A stretch of DNA of 64,000 bases from Trissonchulus latispiculum (taxonomy: Eukaryota; Nematoda; Enoplea; Enoplida; Ironidae): the NCBI GenBank assembly GCA_030248195.1, contig JASAND010004011.1:1-64000 (forward strand), written 5' to 3'. The position numbers and the translations under genes were made by a program. Positions 10,993 to 24,021 of this stretch are shown here, in pieces. Every line of letters begins with the position of its first letter. Within the stretch, counting starts at the first letter, position 1. The notes beneath the pieces were generated by a model. It worked only from the letters and a program-made list of their open reading frames with translations, made no database searches and was not told the origin of the DNA.

Positions 10993-13452
10993 TTTTCTTT
11001 CCCAAAAAAAGAAAATGAAAGAAAATTTAAAAAAATTTGTTCCCTCAAAAAACGGCATGGCTACACTATACATACTGAAACCGAACACGAACAGAATTAG
11101 AATTTTTTCAAAAGTCTAATATTGTCACACTGCAGGTGAGTACGAATGTTCGTAATTCACAGTATTCAGCTAGTTTTATTTACAATTAGTTTAATAGATT
11201 CGTCAGCCACTTGGTGTTTCTTGTAAATAAACAAACGTAAAATTAATACAGCTTTTAAAAATACAATTTCAATTATATGATGTTTTACAAACACATGTAG
11301 AAAAATATATATAGAAATTCACCATCTTCGTGTACAGAAGAACACATTTTAGCTTTGGTGCGCAACATGGTGATGTTGCTTAATATTGAACGACGAGCGC
11401 GTAGATTTTCTTGAAATGCGCGTAGTTCATTGCGCGACATGCCTGTATATTTTCTAATTACGGGTCCGGGCCGGGCCTGAATGGCCCGTGAAGGTCTCTA
11501 ATCGGAACTAGCCGAAATCTCAGATTGATGTTTGTTTTCAACTACCAGTTTTGCTCGTTTTTAATCGCAAAATGAAGATGTTTTGGTATTACTAGTTGCA
11601 CTGTGCAGGCCTCGGTCTCGGTGAACTTTTTGTCTCGTCCACCCTTGGTAAAAAATATAGCGTAATGTTTTCTCTGGCTACAACACAACTGGTACTGATT
11701 TGACATTCGCAAATTCCAAGTCTTTGGGAATTAACAACTTTCAACAAAATATTAATTCTTCACGAAAGTATTTTACTTAATTATGTATAATTTTAATTTT
11801 TCCAAAACTCTGTTCTCGGTGAAAGACCGGATGGATATTTTTGGGTGGACCAGACGGAGACTGAGCCTGGTCAAATCACTGCTTTTGTACTAGATCGAAA
11901 CCAATACAGTCATCTTGTTTGAGGGTCCAATACTGGTTCTGTGACAGCATGACCTGAGACGGTTCAAGCATTGTTTGAGAGTTTAATCTGAACGTTTTAG
12001 GATACTTGTATTATGATGACATTACCATTTCACAATTCTTATAGCTTTACTTCTGAAGCTACTATTACACTTTGAACTTTATACTTTGAAGCAGTATACA
12101 GCATGGGAAATTTTATTTTAAAACTGCCGGTGCGTGTACACTTTAGTAAACTTTTGTCAATAGTCTGGCGATTGGAGTGTGCCTGATTTACCACAGACGC
12201 TAAAAGTTTTCTTTAACTTCTGCAAGAAAGATGGTTCTCTGCGGAAGGTTGGTTGAATGCACCTTTGAACTTTCGTAATGTGCCGACGCTTAATTGAAAT
12301 TATAGGCAAGAGTGTTGTCAAACATAATACTTAAGGCATTTAAAATAGTGTAAACGATATCTTTTGCAATGAACTGCCGACTTCAGTCAGTGAAAGCTTC
12401 TTTGTGCCTTCTTTGTGCCTTTCTGCCATGTGTTCTGAAAAGCTTGATCACTGCTTTGCCATTCGGAAATACGCCATGCAAAGACAATAAACTAAATTGA
12501 TCAGTTCTCGGATTTCAGAAATACTGCACATTGGATTTTATTTACTTTTCTGTTCTAAACCTGTTGCAAGAAATACTCTCATATTTAGCCTACGCCAACT
12601 CATTCTGGCAGTGCCGGTCACTCTGGCATAACCGTTACTTCACAATTTGCACACAATTACTGGTAACTGTCTTATCATGAACAGGATATCAGTTTGAAAT
12701 CAAACAAATGCTTTGCCTTGGCTATCTATGATGGATCTGGTAATTACATATTTTTTAAAAACCAGACGAAACCTTCATATTTGGTTTGGTACCACCTGTT
12801 TCTTAAAACAAGGCATATAAGAGAGCATTCAGCATTTAAATCACGCCAATTCAGCTTTATCGTATGCCTGCATTCCTGAAATAATTGTTTCTTTCCGATA
12901 TGTTAATACCAGTTCGAAGGAGGTACCATTATGAGCCTGTCACACAAGAAACGAATTAATGGATCACGCCAGCCTAATCGGCGTGATTGATTAATCATGC
13001 CGGAATTACTAAACTGAATTTGACAAAAGAGAACGTTAAACACAGCAATTGTGAAGTTTGAGGCTATTACAACAGTATACTGTGTTGTCTACTTTAAGTT
13101 AATTAATTAGCAACCATAAGGACGCCTCACAAACTACTTTTGGCTGCAACAAAAGGTAAAACTACTGCGATATATGTCAAGAAATACTACTATACGGAAC
13201 ATAGGAACATATACAGAAACAGAAATTTTAGTATTCTGGACCAACGAGGACTCCCAAGGCCAAAGAGAGGCCATCCTGCAAAAATTCCTACTACTGCAGT
13301 AAAATCCGGAAAGTCACACCTGTTACTATCAATAGAATAGATACATAAATATAGCGAGAAACAGAGCCGTAAGGCCGACAAGCACCGACATAAGGCAACT
13401 AGAATGGCAGTACAAGAAAATTAGGATAAACATACGACAAAATAAAGCACAA
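10993..13452. other. Gene-free AT-rich stretch with one hAT terminus fragment
   Basis: No gene is supported. 10985-11060 is poly-A/T low-complexity sequence. At 11460-11500 a block of GGGTCCGGGCCGGGCCTGA ends in GTGAAGGTCTCTA; this matches the right end of the hAT-like element at 51730-52611 and is a solitary terminal fragment. A short near-palindrome (CACGCC...GGCGTG) lies at ~12966-12987. Confidence 0.6.
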
Positions 13453-14286
13453 CAGGGACGGAAACTGGGGCATGGGTCGTTTGGGTCGCTATTTTTGCAT
13501 GGGTCACTGGGTCTTGGGTCATAATTTCGGGAAACCTCGGGGTCAAGGTGGGTCTGGGTCAAGCTTCCTATGGATCATTTTGGGTCTGGGTCAGCAATCG
13601 TAGTGGGGCAGTTTGGGTCTGGGTCACAGAGGTCTTGCCAAATATTTGAAGATTCAATTTTCGTGGTGGAAATTCAACTAGTTTTAAAGGTAACCCTACC
13701 ATTTCTGAAAAATTTTCGCGTCTTCGGCGCGATCACTAACTAATTAGTTAAATTTACTAGTCATTTCGCAGAAATTACTAGAATTAATGTGTGACTTACT
13801 CTGCCATTCTATATGAGTTGGGTCACATAGTAAAAACACGTATGCTAAAGTGGAGATATTTCGGTTTTTAGTTTACAGCATCAACCACTCAGGTCTCAGT
13901 TTAGCTGGTTTTTTGTGAGAAAAAACCAATTGATCTAGTTTCACAAAATGAGTGGAATGTACTTATTCTTGCATTTTACCAAAAATTAAGAAAGTTAGAA
14001 AATTCAAAAACATTGCACAACGGGTCAATTTTGGTTTGGCTTTGGTTTTAGTTTTGGTCAATCTTGGTTAGAGTCAATCTGTGTAACGTTATATTCTATT
14101 GGGTCATTTGGGTCTGGGTCACAAAAATTGTTGGGTCAGTTTAGTCTGGGTCACGAAACCGTTTGGGTCGTTTGGGTCAGGGTCACTAAATTTTAAAATT
14201 TTATGGGCCACCTTGGGTCTGGGTCAAATTTGCGTTTGGGTCGAGTGGGTCATGGGTCACAAAAAATGATCCAGTTTCCATCCCTG
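13453..14286. mobile_element. Non-autonomous hAT-like element with GGGTC-word arms
   Basis: This 834-bp element is flanked by a perfect 8-bp target duplication AAGCACAA (13445-13452 and 14287-14294). Its termini are CAGGGACGGAAACTGG and the inverse of CCAGTTTCCATCCCTG, one mismatch in 16, and fit the hAT terminal consensus YARNG. Internal arms at 13470-13640 and 14095-14265 are reiterations of TTTGGGTCTGGGTCA-like words. There is no ORF for a transposase. The 8-bp duplication and termini make the hAT assignment strong. Confidence 0.88.
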
Positions 14287-15509
14287 AAGCACAACGTAAA
14301 GCACAAAATACGAGTGAAGCTGCCAGAAGAGTACAGCAGAACAGATATAGGCAAGAAAACAATTTTTACAATTTCTGATGTACGTACTATGAATACTTGA
14401 GAATAAACTGAAATGTCCTGAAGATTACTAGGTCTTTACGTGGTGTGTGATGCTAAGTTTCTCCTAAAATGTGTGCGCTCTACTAAACTGAAGCTTTCAG
14501 CATGAACTTGACTAGACAGACATTCAAACTCGCAAGATAATTTCAAATAACAAACATAAATTCAAATGCAAACAAGATTATAAACACTTTGGCTAAACAA
14601 TGCCCAAGGAATAGTCAAACTCAAGTTTCCGGATCCGACCTACTTTAACATACCCTACCCAACAACTGAACGTTTTTCCAAAATCAAAAAGGTAGCCATC
14701 GGAATAAGCCAGACAATTAGACATACTTTTGTTTCATTGAACGTTTGCAGAAACAATCTTTAGGTTTCACCCGATAAACTTCCACAATATGATAACTAAA
14801 ACTAGGGATTTTATATTATTAAATAAGTATATTAGAAGTTCTACACAAAAGGACAAGATTCCGCTTACCGCTCATGAAGATAACGCTACTTTTTGATAAT
14901 TTAAGGTTGAAATCGTGGAAAGTATTCGGGAATAGTCCACAGCGGCGTCCAAGGACCTTTGTTGCAATTAATTGCAATTAATTGCAATTGCGATATGGAA
15001 TTGCAATTGCAATTTACTTGAATTTTATGACCTTTCTCTTGTTGCGCCATTAATGTAGTCTGATCAAAACAGGATAGTTATTGCTTCGGCTGACTTGGTA
15101 TACGGACCTCTTTCACAAACAGACGATAAACTAAATTCTTCTGAAGGTATTAGGTTTCAGACATAAATGCTACTTAATCAGATCAGATTTAGTTTTTCTG
15201 TTTTGAGCAACGAAAGTGTCTATGCTTTTGTGCTAATTTTTGCTGATACGTTAGCCAGTGCTTAGATGGTGTCTCAACACCAACCCGTCATAGAGCTAAC
15301 ACATCGAGACAATGTTTAATCGCAGCCTTATATAATAAGACAGTTGTGCCGATACAGAGCCCTGCTTTGCTTAAGATACAGTATTTGAAATACAAAAAGA
15401 GCCCTATGATTAGTACGTTCGTTAGTACGAGAACATATGCTTGCAAATTTTAAACCTGCAGCATGTTCCGTATACTGAGCCTTTTTCATCATACAATTGG
15501 CAGTTGGCA
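14287..15509. other. Gene-free flank with a short TTGCAATT repeat
   Basis: I see no coding signal. 14960-15013 contains TTGCAATTAATTGCAATTAA and further ATTGCAATT units, a small self-palindromic array. The sequence immediately before 15510 stays open in the receptor frame, and AAACCTGCAG ending at ~15463 could be a splice acceptor for an unseen upstream exon. Confidence 0.4.
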
Positions 15510-16619
15510 ATGAACACAAAGCTAGTAATCGGCTCGTATGAAGCCGACTATCCTTGGTACTCCTCTTGTGCTAGTAGGCATCCAATATCCGCTACATGCA
15601 GCCCAGGAATAGGCGTCGAGCTTTTCCGTGAGTTTGTGAAATATTATGACTACAGCCTCATCCTTCAGCCATCAACCGATGGGAAGTTTGGTGACTATGA
15701 TCAAGAAAATGACACAGCCACAGGATACGTGGCTGATATACTGTCCGGAAAAGTGCATGCCACTTTTCCTAACTATGTGGTGACTGCTGGTAGATCTGCA
15801 GCAACTGCTTTGTCTTATCCGGTGGATACAGTTTCAGATGGATTTCTTGTCAACAAATTTTGGGGGCAGACACCACAACAGTCCATCCAATGGTTCTCAT
15901 TCTGTGCTTTTGCAGCTTACATTTTTGTGTTGACAGTGTTGTTTCTGCCGAAAGCATTAAGACTGCGAAAAAGACTTGTAAGGATTCCATGCCTGCTGTT
16001 AACGTCATTGTTTGCTATCGTAGTTCTCAATGCTAATATTAGCAGCAACATTGTTATGTCTAAAACCAGACTTCCCTTCGATAGCATACAAACGCTTTAT
16101 TCGGCAAAGAATGTTGGCATGCGCGCAGCGGTAACTAATAGTGATGCCTACTCAACGAAATTGTTACAGAAGCTGGTACCTTACCTCGTGGAAACGTTCG
16201 ATTCGTTAGCAGACGTAACTAAAGCTATATCTCAATTCCCCAAGCATTTTACGTATGGATCAATCGATTGGATCAGTAGCTACGCCAAGCGTTATCCTGA
16301 CACTATGACGATTCGCAGCAACTACGGAGTTATGTTTACAGTCAGTTTGGTATCAAAAGCGAATCCTACATTATTAGATCAGCTGAACAAGTTTTATCGT
16401 AACATTTGCAGACATGGAATATTAGTGGCAATCACAAGAAGGTATATACCCGTCATTTATAATGAACACGTTTTAATGCCGCATCCACAAGCTATCGGCT
16501 TATCAAAGTTTTATGGAATTGTTACTATACTTTTTGCAGGATTCGTCACTTCCATAACGATATTATTGTTGGAGCTGATATATTTAATGATATGCAAATG
16601 CAAAATTGGCACCAATTGA
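15510..16619 (+). CDS. Divergent ionotropic glutamate receptor-like protein, no evident pore loop
   Basis: A 369-residue open frame from ATG 15510 has the layout of the ligand-gated core of ionotropic glutamate/IR receptors. A ligand-binding S1-like lobe begins LVIGSYEADYPWY (residues 5-17). Helix M1 is at ~128-147 (WFSFCAFAAYIFVLTVLFL). A second helix at ~160-183 leads into NANISSNIVMSK, the position of the conserved M3 gate. An S2-like lobe follows (MRAAVTNSDAYSTKLLQKL), with a last helix at ~335-360 (IVTILFAGFVTSITILLLEL). Only ~14 basic residues (PKALRLRKRLVRIP) separate the first two helices, so the re-entrant M2 pore loop appears absent. There is no amino-terminal domain or signal peptide in this exon; the frame is open upstream to ~15440, so an earlier exon may exist. 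Family assignment is by architecture and is moderately secure. Function is likely chemosensory or accessory (inference). Confidence 0.65.
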   Translation: MNTKLVIGSYEADYPWYSSCASRHPISATCSPGIGVELFREFVKYYDYSLILQPSTDGKFGDYDQENDTATGYVADILSGKVHATFPNYVVTAGRSAATALSYPVDTVSDGFLVNKFWGQTPQQSIQWFSFCAFAAYIFVLTVLFLPKALRLRKRLVRIPCLLLTSLFAIVVLNANISSNIVMSKTRLPFDSIQTLYSAKNVGMRAAVTNSDAYSTKLLQKLVPYLVETFDSLADVTKAISQFPKHFTYGSIDWISSYAKRYPDTMTIRSNYGVMFTVSLVSKANPTLLDQLNKFYRNICRHGILVAITRRYIPVIYNEHVLMPHPQAIGLSKFYGIVTILFAGFVTSITILLLELIYLMICKCKIGTN

Positions 16620-18159
16620 GCCACCTGAGCCTCAGTTGATCAGATGACGCTTAGGGTGGTGATTCCTTTTGGAGACATCAACATTGAACCCTTATTACTC
16701 ATACATTCATTGGAGTAGGAAGCTATTTTATATCAAAATGCAGCTTAACTTGTGCTCTTTCTAATGAATACAACGAAATCAAGTTTAGTTCTCGGAAATT
16801 ATTTTACTGTATTTTCGAAGTAATTTAATTTTCCAGATTTTTTGCAGACTAAAGTAAATTTTTTCGTGAGGCTTCGACCATATCGATTCCACTATCAAAT
16901 AGCTGGGGTCCGTTATTTAATTATTATGAAACCGCTCTTCGTTATAAAGAAATTAGCTAAAATGTATGCGCAACCTGGATTTAGTCGACTTTTCCCAACT
17001 TTGGCAAGCGACCACTTTAGCTAGAAGGCAGCAATCGGAGCAACTAAAAAAGGGTCCCTGGGCATTTTAGTGAAAAACAGGTCCAGTAAGTGGCAATCAT
17101 CTAGCTTAGTAGTTTAATGTTAGTGATTGCGTAGCTCAAGAAATGGCGGATTGTTTGATTTCTGCAAAAATGAAAAGTTTTCAACGCCAAAATAAGAAAA
17201 TCGACTATATCTCATGATAGCGAAAAGTCAAAAATGTGTTTCAAAAAGCAAAAATATAGAGCTCAACAAGATCATTCGAATGAACATAATTATTGCTGTG
17301 CAGCAACTGCCTAACTGCCAAAAATCGGCAAGAATGATCCTAAACGGAGACGTCGAATTTTTGAAGCGGGATTGCTCGGAGGGTGTTACAATGCTAAAAG
17401 AACTTATTTTGAAAAGTTTCATCAAATTTCATCTTTATTTGAACCATCAATCAACAATATGTGCCCAAAAGGAGTCACCACCTTAAATGCACAAAATAAC
17501 TAAACCCAACGACAAAGCAATTCGTATCTTAATACTCGGGAGATTCATCCGTTCGCTTCATTCAATGTAACTGACGCTGTGATTTGCAAGTTTTAATCAG
17601 GATGCCAACTGTCTTCCTGAACCAGGAACTGAATCTGCACTGATCGACATGTCAACAGAGCTCGATTGCCAGAAGGAGAAAGATCTGATGTCTAAAAAAC
17701 AAAACTGAATTCTATTCTTTGCAAAGCCACTGCTACACCGGTGTGTGGTTGGAAGCAAAGACATCCTCCCCACAGACAAGTGTAACACTGACAACTTCCC
17801 AAGTGCAGACTACCCCAATGGACAACGGGCCCACAAAATCTTTATTTTAAAATTGTGATATATATTTTCATGTTATTTTTGAACTCGCTCGTTTTCACAA
17901 TATTCTTATTCGTCATTGTAATTGCAACAACTATTCAAAATGCATGGCGTCTTGTAATGATGTATTTGATGACCTTGTTCAAAGTAATGATTTTTAGAAA
18001 AACCAAAATGTAAGAGATTTTAGCTTCCCGGTTTGCACTTCTTTCATGCTCGTTATGACAGCTATGCTTGTATGACTTGTATGACTTGTATGACCTTTAA
18101 TTAAGGAAGCTCAATTGGAATGAGGACTGCAAAGCTAAGTTCCTACAAGTATTATACCT
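16620..18159. other. No gene seen
   Basis: About 1.5 kb of AT-rich intergenic sequence. A short tandem TTGTATGAC (about three units) lies at ~18066-18094. Nothing else can be supported. Confidence 0.6.
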
Positions 18160-18220
18160 TTCTTGGTTAAGTAATTTGAAGAATGAAAATCAAACGTGGA
18201 CACCCAAAGTCAGACCAACC

Positions 18221-21213
18221 TTAATCACGCAACCGGTTTCGATGCTCCACCGGGGGCATCTTCTTCAGGCGATTCTTCACACGCTGCTGTCGTTCCTGGG
18301 GGGTCAGATAACGGGGGATCCAATTTCGGGAGGGAAGGAAAATTTCAAAGTTCTCTAGGGTTGGGACTTCAGAGGCCGGACGGGCAAGGACTGGGGGGAC
18401 CGGAGGACCGAAATTGCCAGGAGGGTCAGTGGGAGGTTGGGTGGCAAGGACTGGGGGGACCGGAGGACCGGAACTACCGGGAGGGTCGGAACCACTGTTA
18501 TTGATGTTGTTGTCGTCGGCAGAGTCCAAATGGATGCTAGTAAACCCGGACCCGGGGGGTGGGGATTTGTTGTGACGGAGAACGTGCTCCCAGTTGATTC
18601 CAAAAGGATGGTCAGAAAATAGTTGACTTATCCACCACTTTTCTTTCTTCTTCCGTATAACTTCGTCTTCAGAAAAGTCCAATACAGTAACTAATAATTG
18701 ATCTAATGTATGATTATGGTTCCTGAAATCACACGAAAGAGGTTTACTAGCATCCATTTTGCGAATGTCACACCGGTGGTTGTTGAACCGGATGGAGAGG
18801 GGATTTCCACTCTCTCCAACATATTGGGAGGGACACCCTTCGATTTCCGCCAGATATACAGTCCCTTTACTCGTACAATCAAAATGGCCCTTCAGACGGT
18901 ATTCTAAGCCAGTTACAGAGCTTTTGATGCTGGTGCCGGCTTTGATAGATGGACAGAGGGCACATCTGCGTCGCCCACATTTGAAGGTTCCACTATGCTC
19001 AGAGCTAATAGTCCCATGGGCGGCTCTTGGCATTGGCAATTTGGCCTTCACAAGCATGTTTTTGAGCTTGGGGGGTGGACGCCAGAACAAGTTTACCTTG
19101 CAGTTTAGACCATTTAAAAAATGTTCATGGTTCTTTAAGACTGTTTTCACGCTTCTGAGGTCCGGATGGTATGGCAGTATCAAATAGTAGGACTTTTCTT
19201 CAGTCTCTGTCCCTGGATCGATTTTGGGAGTGAGTAGCTGCATTCTGTCTACTGACATAGCCCTTTCGATTCTTCGCTGAACTTTACCTCTGGGATAGCC
19301 TCTTCTTACCAGATCTTCCTTGAGCTGCCTACACCTGAGCCGGGCGGTGTCTGGATTTGAGCAGATGCGGCAAATCCTCAATGCCTGGCTGTAGGCAATA
19401 GGTAGCTTATGCTGTATAGGATGGCAGGACTCAAAATGGAGGTACTGTCTTGTGTCCGTAGGTTTGGTGAAAAGGTCAGTGACAATTTTCCCATTCCGAA
19501 GTTCCACTGAAACGTCTAAGAAATTGACTTTGGTTTCACCAATGTCGACCTCCAGATTTATGCTGGGGATGAGGCTGTTGGCCAGTTGCAAAAATTCGTC
19601 TAGGTCGTTTCGGGTGCCATCCCAGATTATAAAAATGTCATCGATGTAACGCCACCAAACTAAGGGTTTGTTTACGGCTAGCGAAAACAGCTTCTTCTCG
19701 AACCCATACCACATAAATATGTTGGCGTAACTCGGGGCCATTTTGGTTCCCATCGCTGTGCCGTTCATCTGGGTATAAAATTCTCCATCGAACTCGAACA
19801 CATTGTTGGTTAAAACGAGTTCGGCCATACGCACTACCATATTCGTTGGGTATTTTGGGCTGTCTCTACTCGAGAGAGCTTCCTTGCAGGCAGCAAGACC
19901 CAACTGGTGCGGGATGTTGGTATAGAGGCTGGAGACGTCGGCTGTGGCCAGTAGACAGTTCGAAGATACGTTCAGGGATCCTAGCTTACGGAGAAAATCA
20001 TTGGTGTCCTGGATGAACGATGGTATTTGGCGGACAAGAGGTTTGAGCTCAGCGTCCACAAATCCGCTGATGTTCTCGGTAGGACATCCATTTGCAGATA
20101 CGATAGGTCTCCCAGGGCAGGGTGTCTTCTGCTTGTGTATCTTCGGAAGCAGGTAGAACCTGGCTGCTTTGGCATCGTTTGGAGCCAGGGACTCAGCGAC
20201 TTTGTCGCTGATAATCCCACGGGCGTGCCAGTTCTCTATATGGAGCGATATAGTCCGGGAGACGCCTTGAGACGTGTCTGAGGCGTCTTTCCTGTAGGTT
20301 TCCTGGTCATTCAACTGTCTTTTCGCTTCCTGGATATAGGCATCTCTGGACCAAACGACCACAGAACGGCCCTTGTCTGCAGGCTTTATGATGATATCGC
20401 GATTCTGGCGCAACTGCTTAACAGCTTCTTTCTCTGCAGCAGATAGATTGGACCGTCTGCGATGAAGAGGAAGTGCCTGGATATCATGTTTGACAGCATC
20501 ACAGTACACTTTAGCTTGAAGGTTACCAGGATTAGAGCGGGTTAGTTGGTTGCAGAATTTGGACACGCCAACCAACAAATCGTAGCGACTGAACTCAGGA
20601 GGGCGTGGGGCAAATCCTAGACCTTTGGCCAAAACTAGTTTCTGTGGCCTTGTTAGGCCAACAGAATTCAGATCAACGACAGTCCTGTTCAGTTCGTCTT
20701 CAGAGGGTTAGGGGTCTTTCCGCCTCTGGTTTCTTACGAATCTGCGGTTGGTCTTCCTCGGTTGACAGTCGAGGTGCATCCACTTGGCCTTTGCCAGCAT
20801 GGCATCCGTGGCCTCCGATACAGTCATATTGCTGATTTTAGTTAGTTTCTTGACTTTCTGGCATACGAGGGGACTTCGATGATCAAAGTTCAACCGGCGT
20901 GACGGTAATGGGTATAAGCGACATTGCTTACGGTAGTACTGATAAAGGCTGCTCAGAAGATAGAATTCCAGCTTCTGAAACTGTTTGGACCACGATCTTC
21001 CCAGCTGTTCGGGTTCCTTTGAGGGGACTTTGGCTTATTTTAGCCCAGGGGTAGGATTCGATTTTCCAGACATATACCAGTAAAAGCAGCGTGCAGAAGA
21101 CAGACGGGATAGTTAGTCCGAGCGGCTGGGTTAGTGGCTGGATCCATGAGGATACAAAACAATATCAGTAGGACAGATAGAGTCAAAACAGCCACAAATC
21201 CACGGATCCGTGC
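18221..21213 (-). pseudogene. PLE copy A reverse transcriptase-GIY-YIG ORF, N-terminal part damaged
   Basis: From 20632 down to 18221 the frame is intact (803 codons). It contains all RT landmarks (KPADKGRSVVVW, ADVSSLYTNIPH, NGTAMGTKMAPSYANIF, YIDDIFIIW), the Cys cluster CGRRRCALC and the GIY-YIG endonuclease. Upstream, an in-frame TAA at ~20709 replaces the SEPSED segment of copy D. Several single-base losses around 21010-21060 break the frame leading to the MDPATNPAART start. The copy is therefore a near-complete pseudogene, although the RT and endonuclease core could still be translated from an internal start. It differs from copy D at only scattered bases, implying recent origin. Confidence 0.85.
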
Positions 21214-21234
21214 GGATACGCTGATATCACAATT

Positions 21235-22084
21235 TGAAGAATGAAAATCAAACGTGGACACCCAAAGTCAGACCAACCTTAATCACGCAACCGGTTTCGA
21301 TGCTCCACCGGGGTATCTTCTTCAGGCGATTCTTCACACGCTGCTGTCGTTCCTGGGGGGTCAGATAACGGGGGATCCAATTGCGGGACTGAAGGAAAAT
21401 TTCAAAGTTGTCTAGGGTTGGGACTTCAGAGGCCGGACGGGCAAGGACTGGGGGGACCGGAGGACCGGAACTACCGGGACGTTCGGAACCACTGTTATTG
21501 ATGTTGTTGTCGTCGGCAGAGTCCAAATGGATGCTAGTAAACCCGGACCCGGGGGGTGGGGATTTGTTGTGACGGAGAACGTGCTCCCAGTTGATTCCAA
21601 AAGGATGGTCAGAAAATAGTTGACTTATCCACCACTTTTCTTTCTTCTTCCGTATAACTTCGTCTTCAGAAAAGTCCAATACAGTAACTAATAATTGATC
21701 TAATGTATGATTATGGTTCCTGAAATCACACGAAAGAGGTTTACTAGCATCCATTTTGCGAATGTCACACCGGTGGTTGTTGAACCGGATGGAGAGGGGA
21801 TTTCCACTCTCTCCAACATATTGGGAGGGACACCCTTCGATTTCCGCCAGATATACAGTCCCTTTACTCGTACAATCAAAATGGCCCTTCAGACGGTATT
21901 CTAAGCCAGTTACAGAGCTTTTGATGCTGGTGCCGGCTTTGATAGATGGACAGAGGGCACATCTGCGTCGCCCACATTTGAAGGTTCCACTATGCTCAGA
22001 GCTAATAGTCCCATGGGCGGCTCTTGGCATTGGCAATTTGGCCTTCACAAGCATGTTTTTGAGCTTGGGGTGTGGACGCCAGAA
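21235..22084 (-). pseudogene. PLE copy B, 5'-truncated: GIY-YIG end only
   Basis: Minus-strand copy retaining only the C-terminal third: FWRPHPKLKNML, the CGRRRCALC cluster, VYLAEIEGCPSQYVGES and KEKWWISQLF. It carries one proline-rich GPPVPPVLA unit where copies A and D have two, and a base loss near 21310 shifts the last codons. Its 5' end stops at ~22084, where copy C starts in the opposite direction. Confidence 0.85.
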
Positions 22085-23890
22085 ACCCGCTCTAATCCTG
22101 GTAACCTTCAAGCTAAAGTGTACTGTGATGCTGTCAAACATGATATCCAGGCACTTCCTCTTCATCGCAGACGGTCCAATCTATCTGCTGCAGAGAAAGA
22201 AGCTGTTAAGCAGTTGCGCCAGAATCGCGATATCATCATAAAGCCTGCAGACAAGGGCCGTTCTGTTGTCATTTGATCCAGAGATGCCTATATCCAGGAA
22301 GCGAAAAGACAGTTGAATGACCAGTAAACCTACAGGAAAGACGCCTCAGACACGTCTCAAGGCGTCTCCCGGACTATATCGCTCCATATAGAGAACTGGC
22401 AGGCCCGTGGAATTATCAGCGACATCGGACAGCGACAAGCGACAGGGATTATTAGTTTGGTGGCGTTACATCGATGACATTTTATAATCTGGGATGGCAC
22501 CCGAAACGACCTAGACGAATTTTTGCAACTGGCCAACAGCCTCATCCCCAGCATAAATCTGGAGGTCGACATTGGTGAAACCAAAGTCAATTTTTTAGAC
22601 GTTTCAGTGGAACTTCGGAATGGGAAAATTGTCACTGACCTTTTCACCAAACCTACGGACACAAGACAGTACCTCCATTTTGAGTCCTGCCATCCTATAC
22701 AGCATAAGCTACCTATTGCCTACAGCCAGGCATTGAGGATTTGCCGCATCTGCTCAAATCCAGACACCGCCCGGCTCAGGTGTAGGCAGCTCAAGGAAGA
22801 TCTGGTAGGAAGAGGCTATCCCAGAGGTAAAGTTCAGCGAAGAATCGAAAGGGCTATGTCAGTAGACAGAATGCAGCTACTCACTCCCAAAATCGATCCA
22901 GGGACAGAGATTGAAGAAAAGTCCTACTATTTGGTACTGCCATACCTTCCGGACCTCAGAAGCGTGAAAACAGTCTTAAAGAACCATGAACATTTTTAAA
23001 TGGTCTAAACTGCAAGGTAAACTTGTTCTGGCGTCCACCCCCCAAGCTCAAAAACATGCTTGTGAAGGCCAAATTGCCAATGCCAAGAGCCGCCCATGGG
23101 ACTATTAGCTCTGAGCATAGTGGAACCTTCAAATGTGGGCGACGCAGATGTGCCCTCTATCCATCTATCAAAGCCGACACCAGCATCAAAAGCTCTGTAA
23201 CTGGCTTAGAATACCGTCTGAAGGGCCATTTTGATTGTACGAGTAAAGGGACTGTATATCTGGCGGAAATCGAAGGGTGTCCCTCCCAATATGTTGGAGA
23301 GAGTGGAAATCCCCTCTCCATCCGGTTCAATAACCACCGGTGTGACATTCGCAATGGATGCTAGTAAACCTCTTTCGTGTGATTTCAGGAACCATAATCA
23401 TACATTAGATCAATTATTAGTTACTGTATTGGACTTTTCTGAAGACGAAGTTATACGGAAGAAGAAAGAAAAGTGGTGGATAAGTCAACTATTTTCTGAC
23501 CATCCTTTTGGAATCAACTGGGAGCACGTTCTCCGTCACAACAAATCCCCACCCCCCGGGTCCGGGTTTACTAGCATCCATTTGGACTCTACCGACGACA
23601 ACAACATCAATAACAGTGGTTCCGACCCTCCCGGTAGTTCCGGTCCTCCGGTCCCCCCAGTCCTTGCCTCCCAACCTCCCACTGACCCTCCCGGCAATTT
23701 CGGTCCTCCGGTCCCCCCGGTTCTTGCCCGTCCGGCCTCTGAAGTCCCAACCCTAGAGAACTTTGAAATTTTCCTTCCCTCCCGAAATTGGATCCCCCGT
23801 TATCTGACCCCCCAGGAACGACAGCAGCGTGTGAAGAATCGCCTGAAGAAGACGCCCCCGGTGGAGCATCGAAACCGGTTGCGTGATTAA
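22085..23890 (+). pseudogene. PLE copy C, 5'-truncated and internally deleted
   Basis: Plus-strand copy starting at TRSNPGNLQAK. It has TGA for the Trp of the VVVW motif (~22273) and TAA at ~22325. A deletion of roughly 545 bases at ~22424-22450 removes RT motifs A and B and joins the IISD segment to the WWRYIDD region. Another base is lost after YIDD at ~22480. Further indels near 22998 and 23353 shift the frame. The C-terminal Pro-rich and GIY-YIG parts remain readable to 23890. It is clearly non-functional. Confidence 0.88.
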
Positions 23891-24021
23891 GGTTGGTCTG
23901 ACTTTGGGTGTCCACGTTTGATTTTCATTCTTCAAATTGTGATATCAGCGTATCCGCACGGATCCGTGGACTTGTGGCTGTTTTGACTCTATCTGTCCTA
24001 CTGATATTGTTTTGTATCCTC

